Origin: Candidatus Margulisiibacteriota bacterium
Lineage (GTDB): Bacteria; Margulisbacteria; WOR-1; JAUWWO01
Direction: 5' to 3'
Assembly: GCA_030616825.1 (NCBI GenBank)
Contig: JAUWWO010000059.1
Span: 1-5,003, forward strand
DNA: 5,003 bases
Shown here piece after piece: positions 4,999 to 5,003 of this stretch. How positions within the stretch are numbered: position 1 is the first letter of the stretch; every line of letters begins with the position of its first letter. Below the pieces are notes generated by a model that saw nothing but the letters and a program-made list of their open reading frames with translations, was not told where the DNA came from and searched no databases. A program made the position numbers and the translations under genes.

Positions 4999-5003
4999 AA
5001 TAA

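Noticed and set aside
1..5003. CRISPR array, tRNA/rRNA, transposase, toxin-antitoxin or a novel defence system
   Set aside because: No regularly spaced repeats, no tRNA-like folds, no transposase motifs; all coding capacity is explained by pilus genes.

Overview
The window is one stretch of a type IV pilus (T4P) gene cluster. All six recognisable genes lie on the minus strand, so they read from right to left. The set is a platform protein, a retraction-type ATPase, a main pilin and three minor-pilin-type proteins, so this is a bacterium with Gram-negative-style T4P machinery. The base composition is moderate, with AT-rich gaps between genes. Four of the six starts appear to be GTG or TTG, and a GC-rich palindrome is embedded in one gene. 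This would fit an uncultured, candidate-phylum-like lineage, but nothing here fixes the taxon.

Layout in transcription order: 4984-3773 is a PilC/GspF inner-membrane platform protein. A 57 bp gap with a plausible sigma70 promoter follows. 3715-2660 is a PilT-family ATPase. A 74 bp gap with a TATAAT and a very strong ribosome binding site follows. 2585-2145 is the main (GspG-like) pilin. A 111 bp gap comes next, holding two small palindromes, a long-stem intrinsic terminator and an extended -10 promoter. 2033-1629 is a PilV/GspI-like minor prepilin, 1607-1122 a PilW/GspJ-like minor prepilin, and 1112 to beyond base 1 a PilX/GspK-like protein whose C-terminal half is a beta-solenoid. The last gene runs off the left edge, probably within a few residues to a few tens of residues of its end.

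How the genes work together (known family roles): PilC anchors the assembly and retraction motors, PilT drives depolymerisation, the GspG-like pilin forms the fibre, and the V-W-X trio forms the initiating or tip complex. The PilB extension ATPase, the prepilin peptidase and the PilMNOPQ envelope proteins are not in the window. The control layout suggests separate expression levels (inference): the main pilin has the best ribosome binding site and is followed by a terminator, and the minor pilins restart from their own promoter, possibly as a leaderless mRNA.

I see no RNA gene, CRISPR array, insertion sequence or phage gene. The content is a fairly ordinary T4P locus and I do not see an undescribed system. 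The most interesting details are the palindrome inserted in a prepilin leader next to its cleavage site, substitutions at normally conserved PilT positions, a terminator-promoter switch between main and minor pilins, an EF-hand-like loop in the PilW-like protein, and the solenoid fused to a pilin-like N-terminus.
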